From: Limnospira platensis
Lineage (GTDB): Bacteria; Cyanobacteriota; Cyanobacteriia; Cyanobacteriales; Microcoleaceae
NCBI RefSeq assembly: GCF_046480435.1
Contig: NZ_PKGC01000007.1
Reading direction: 5' to 3' (one strand)
Length of the DNA: 64,000 nt
The stretch's first letter is position 1. Every line of letters starts with the position of its first letter. The translations under genes and the position numbers were made by a program. Below, in pieces: positions 60,951 to 64,000 of this stretch. The notes beneath the pieces are model-generated. The model saw only the letters and a list, made by a program, of their open reading frames with translations. It did not search any database and was not told where the DNA came from.

Positions 60951-62963
60951 TCATCTCCAATTTTCCCAAGAACGGTTAAAAAGAGAAGTGCGGGGAAATG
61001 CGATAGGATTACCATTTTCTTGGATGAACCATTGTAACTCATCTAGTAAAGGCGATCGCCTTGGTAAATCCGCCACTAATTGATAGGGAAAAACATCATT
61101 TTCAAAAGCAAAAACCGCCGTCATTCCCGCCGCCGCACCAGAAGACCATTCAAAGGAATGCACCCGGTAAGCCGCCGCCGCAATATGGCTAGTAGCAATA
61201 CTTTTACCCACCACCAATAAATTATCAATTTCCTGGGGAATCATAGCCCGGAGAGGAATTTGGAAGGGGTAAGCCTGTCCTTGTCCGAGACGTTCTCCCT
61301 CTCTTTCAGTATTTCCCGGAGTTTCGTGGGGGCTTAAAGTCATACAGGGGTGAAAATCGATCGCATAATGTCCAATACCCACCGTATCAGGATAAATGGT
61401 AGATCTCCCTCTGCGGGAAGTCTGTTCAACCGTTTGATTTCTAGCGACTAAAGCTGGTAATTCCAACCCCGCCAAAGCCATCCATAACTCCCTAAATTCT
61501 GAAGCCGAGAGATTTTCCCGGTAAAAATCCCCGGCAAAATCATTACGAGAAATATCAGTTTCCCAAATCATAAACCCTTGAGGTTGACCGAAGGAAGGGC
61601 GACCAATAATCCGGCGCGCCTCTCGCATATAGGGAAACTTAGAGAGTCCGTGGGCGGTTCCCATGGGCTGATCAAATCCTCTCAAAAATCGATGATTAGG
61701 GTAGATATTTTTAACACCATCGCCCAATTGAGAATCAGTAGTCCCTTTCACTAACCAATAAAAGAAACCCTTGGCATTTTCTTCGCCATATTGCAAGGAC
61801 TGCACCCGTAGTCCGCCCATCCAATTTCCGGGTTCTAGCTGCCCGCTGGCGGCTAGTTGTCGGGGAGTTAGGATTAAATTGTCCTGAGAGGTTCCAGGGC
61901 GGTAGTCATTGCCCCAAGTCCAGTTTTGCATGGAGATATCCCCAGGATAAATGGTCCACCTGCGTGGGTCGGGGTGAAAAGGTCCTTCTGGGTTTTCGGT
62001 GTGAATGCGACGGTAAGTAAACACTAGGGTAAAATTGGCTAATCGCTGCAATTCATAGCTGTAGTAGGGCGCATAGCGTTCGTAAAATGGTGGTTTTTCG
62101 ATGGGTTCTGGCTCGGCGAGGGCTTTCATGGCGAAAGTATAGGTGAAACCCTGGGTGCAATAGGGGTCTCCGGTGACGCTGGAGGAGGTGGGTTCTAGGG
62201 GGTTGCGTGGGTCTATACCCAAGTTGTGGGGAATATTGGTCATGCCGATAATTTCCCCGGTTTCTGTGGCTTCTACCACATACCAGTTAGCGGCTTGTTT
62301 ATCTGTGTTGGCGGGGAGAAATTCGATAATGGTTTTGGTGAGACGGGGTGAGTCTTCCCAAGTGTAAGCATCTTCAATAATTTGGGATAGGGGTTCGGTA
62401 TTTAGGGGGGGTGTACCGGGGGCGGCTTGATGTTGAATGGCGATCGCACTGAGAATTTTTCGATCTGCTATTTCCACATATTTAGGAACAGTATTAGGAA
62501 ACCATTTTAAAGTCCCTTTTCCCTGTTTTGCCGCATCTTCTAGCATTGATGATAAAATCGCGTGACCGTTATAAGGTCGGAAACAAGACTCGCTTACCCA
62601 ACAACCACCAGGGTTAAGGATGCCGTATTTTTCTTTAATGCGATCGCGCAATTCTAGGTATCCTCGCGGGAAAAATAATAAGGATCTTTGAGTTTGTCTT
62701 TCATCTAAAGCAGAGGTTCCCTGGGAGGAAATTTGACCCCCTACCCAGTCCGTGATATCAGTTAAGCAAACTGTCCGACCTGCTAATAATGCTTCATAGG
62801 CTGTGGCTGCGCCTGCTAGTCCACCACCAAACACTAAAATATCACAGGTTTCTTGAGTATCTGTAGTCCTGGGTAAACTCGCATCAGCTACTTGCTGACT
62901 GAACAGGGAAGCCACTATACCTAGGGCAATTTTTACATAAAACGCAGTTTTAATAATCTTCAT
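60951..62963 (-). CDS. Secreted FAD-dependent oxidoreductase
   Basis: A protein of about 670 residues with an N-terminal signal or anchor (TAFYVKIALGIVASLFSQQVADA). The FAD-binding fold follows: CDILVFGGGLAGAATAYEAL, TDITDWVGGQISSQG, and a late LLVVGKSIATSHIAAAAYRVH. It belongs to a large cyanobacterial FAD-dependent (FAD_oxidored) family; the reaction is not known to me. Export implies a lumenal or periplasmic oxidation. ATG at 62963 is preferred over the Met directly before it. No partner gene is adjacent. Confidence 0.85.
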   Translation of the reverse strand: MKIIKTAFYVKIALGIVASLFSQQVADASLPRTTDTQETCDILVFGGGLAGAATAYEALLAGRTVCLTDITDWVGGQISSQGTSALDERQTQRSLLFFPRGYLELRDRIKEKYGILNPGGCWVSESCFRPYNGHAILSSMLEDAAKQGKGTLKWFPNTVPKYVEIADRKILSAIAIQHQAAPGTPPLNTEPLSQIIEDAYTWEDSPRLTKTIIEFLPANTDKQAANWYVVEATETGEIIGMTNIPHNLGIDPRNPLEPTSSSVTGDPYCTQGFTYTFAMKALAEPEPIEKPPFYERYAPYYSYELQRLANFTLVFTYRRIHTENPEGPFHPDPRRWTIYPGDISMQNWTWGNDYRPGTSQDNLILTPRQLAASGQLEPGNWMGGLRVQSLQYGEENAKGFFYWLVKGTTDSQLGDGVKNIYPNHRFLRGFDQPMGTAHGLSKFPYMREARRIIGRPSFGQPQGFMIWETDISRNDFAGDFYRENLSASEFRELWMALAGLELPALVARNQTVEQTSRRGRSTIYPDTVGIGHYAIDFHPCMTLSPHETPGNTEREGERLGQGQAYPFQIPLRAMIPQEIDNLLVVGKSIATSHIAAAAYRVHSFEWSSGAAAGMTAVFAFENDVFPYQLVADLPRRSPLLDELQWFIQENGNPIAFPRTSLFNRSWENWR

Positions 62964-63077
62964 CATATATTACCATGGAGAACTTGCTAATTTGGGGTTG
63001 ATGGGTCAGTTGGTAGGAGACCTCAGACAGATAAATTGATAATTTCAACCATTATATATTCCCCAGACCAAAATGGG

Positions 63078-63173
63078 TAAGGTGCATCCTATAGATAAAT
63101 CATGATTGGTGGGTAGGGTGCGTCAGAGAGATAAATCATAATTGTCACCTGAGATGTTGAGGTCTGACGCACC
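63078..63173. repeat. REP-type repeats upstream of the RAYT stop (left flank)
   Basis: A decayed copy at about 63078 (AAGGTGCATCCTATAGATAAATC) is followed by a full unit: GTAG at 63113-63116, GGTGCGTCAGA (63117-63127), spacer, TCTGACGCACC (63163-63173), a perfect 11-bp inverted repeat. The GTAG tetranucleotide immediately before the palindrome is the guide of REP elements used by RAYTs. Same core as the arrays at 63790-64000 and 21033-21242. Confidence 0.75.
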
Positions 63174-63186
63174 ATTTTCATATTGT

Positions 63187-63768
63187 CTATTGGTCTGACT
63201 CACAATTTTCAAAATTTGACATTTTACCAAAATATCCTGAAAACTTAATCAATTCATTGACACCCCAATCAACCGAATATACACCTTGTTTTACCAACCG
63301 ATGAAAGCTAGAAAATTTCCAATATTTAGGAGATTCACATAAACCATGCTTGACCGGATTATAATCAATGTAATCACAGCAATTCTCAAAATCTTCTTCG
63401 TCTTTGATTAAATGCTCCCAATATCGCCTTTGCCATAAATTGCTCTCTTTCCGCTTGTGACGAGAGAGAGTTACTTCCGTGCTTAGTTTGAGTTTATGGC
63501 TACAGCTGCGCGTCACAAAACTTTTTAAATATCGCCATCGCATCGGATAATTTTTATCACCTTCTGGTAGTGTCCAAATACAATGAAAGTGATCAGGTAA
63601 TAGAGCGATCGCATCTAAAGAAAAAGGATATATTTTTTGCAATCTTTGGAATCCTGTTCGTAAACCTTCCCGTCCAATTTCAGTACATAGCCAAGGGTTC
63701 CTTTTATAGGTGACTTGGGTAAAAAAGTAGGTTGCGCCTGGAACAAATAATCGACGATAATTAGACAT
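63187..63768 (-). CDS. REP-associated tyrosine transposase (RAYT)
   Basis: A 193-residue Y1-HUH domain protein. The metal-binding HUH motif is HFHCIW in LLPDHFHCIWTLPEGD; the family-specific LWQRRYWEHLIKDEEDFENC and CDYIDYNPVKHGL follow, carrying the catalytic Tyr region. Start MSNYRRLFVPGATYFFTQVT is typical. RAYTs are domesticated IS200/IS605-like transposases that act on REP palindromes; repeats of REP form, each with GTAG, flank the gene on both sides here. Full length and in frame, so probably active or recently active. Confidence 0.92.
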   Translation of the reverse strand: MSNYRRLFVPGATYFFTQVTYKRNPWLCTEIGREGLRTGFQRLQKIYPFSLDAIALLPDHFHCIWTLPEGDKNYPMRWRYLKSFVTRSCSHKLKLSTEVTLSRHKRKESNLWQRRYWEHLIKDEEDFENCCDYIDYNPVKHGLCESPKYWKFSSFHRLVKQGVYSVDWGVNELIKFSGYFGKMSNFENCESDQ

Positions 63769-63789
63769 GGCTTGATTGGGGTGTAGAGT

Positions 63790-64000
63790 TAGGATGCGTC
63801 AGATAGATAAATCATAATTTTAACCTGATGGGTAGGGTGCGTCAGATAGATAAGTCATAATTTTAACCTGATGGGTAGGGTGCGTCAGATAGATAAGTCA
63901 TAGATTGTCACCTGAGATGTTGAGGTCTGACGCACCAGAGGTGGGTTTGACGCTGTGGGAAATGGTGCGTCAGGTAGGGTGCGTCAGATAGATAAATCAT
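63790..64000. repeat. 43-bp tandem repeats and REP palindromes (right flank of RAYT)
   Basis: Units with TAGGGTGCGTCAGATAGATAA start at 63790 (diverged), 63833 and 63876 with a 43-bp period. The last opens a full palindrome: GTAG (63875-63878), GGTGCGTCAGA (63879-63889), TCTGACGCACC (63926-63936). A further copy starts at 63975 and runs into the window end, so the array may go on. Confidence 0.8.

Overview
The window is a 64 kb chromosomal piece of a cyanobacterium. Evidence: frequent HIP1 palindromes (GCGATCGC) in genes on both strands, a CyanoP/PsbP-like lipoprotein, a homogentisate phytyltransferase (tocopherol pathway), a COP23-type protein, LL-diaminopimelate aminotransferase and several cyanobacteria-only hypothetical genes. 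Gene content, codon style and the abundance of short palindromic repeats suggest a filamentous, non-heterocystous form close to Arthrospira/Limnospira; the genus is inference. A run of 85 N inside gatA shows this is a draft scaffold.

Layout. 1-2.7 kb: a divergent manganese-type metal ABC transporter (mntC | mntA-mntB) with four helically phased TTTCAT boxes between the two arms, then a GNAT gene. 3.0-6.3 kb: a three-gene flavin/iron-sulfur operon (GlpA-like dehydrogenase with BFD domain, FAD/NAD oxidoreductase, DUF1667 protein), an arrangement known from anaerobes' glycerol loci and unusual here. 6.5-9.6 kb: a signalling operon of lone receiver, CheC-type phosphatase and hybrid histidine kinase. 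9.7-13.7 kb: coiled-coil protein, rpsF, a candidate small RNA, glycosyltransferase and an unknown membrane protein. 14-19.5 kb: the conserved rimP-nusA-ylxR-infB operon. 19.6-31.3 kb: mostly minus-strand metabolic genes (dapL, hisZ, J-domain/TPR protein, inositol-phosphatase family, thermonuclease, ferredoxin, glutamate dehydrogenase, UshA-like nucleotidase) plus a TRAP binding protein, separated by repeat-rich spacers. 31.5-35.9 kb: small basic protein, RRM protein, tRNA-Ser(GGA), metzincin, secG, MFS and M50 protein. 36-43 kb: a large modular C39-like protein, prxQ, cobQ, ExbB/ExbD. 43.2-49.7 kb: a serine-recombinase homologue lacking catalytic residues, a VOC protein, an M16 protease, and two tandem peptidoglycan-binding/C39-like proteins made by an exact 1299-bp duplication. 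49.7-64 kb: yvcK, MlaF/MlaD-type lipid transport genes, gatA, an IS630 transposase N-terminal half, COP23 gene, a trypsin-like protease gene broken by one TGA, M23 peptidase, cyanoP, maf, hpt, a large secreted FAD protein and a REP-associated tyrosine transposase (RAYT) embedded in its own repeats.

The most notable themes are: (i) a RAYT at 63.2-63.8 kb with flanking GTAG-headed palindromes of the same core (GGTGCGTCA) that recur in a 70-bp tandem array 42 kb away; (ii) a second, unrelated palindrome family (GGCGGGTT...AACCCGCC) at 4.5 and 26.4 kb; (iii) three related C39-like cysteine-peptidase proteins without signal peptides; (iv) a resolvase-family protein that keeps the fold but appears to have lost its active site; (v) two candidate small RNAs. 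All functions are read from motifs and general family knowledge; no database search was possible.
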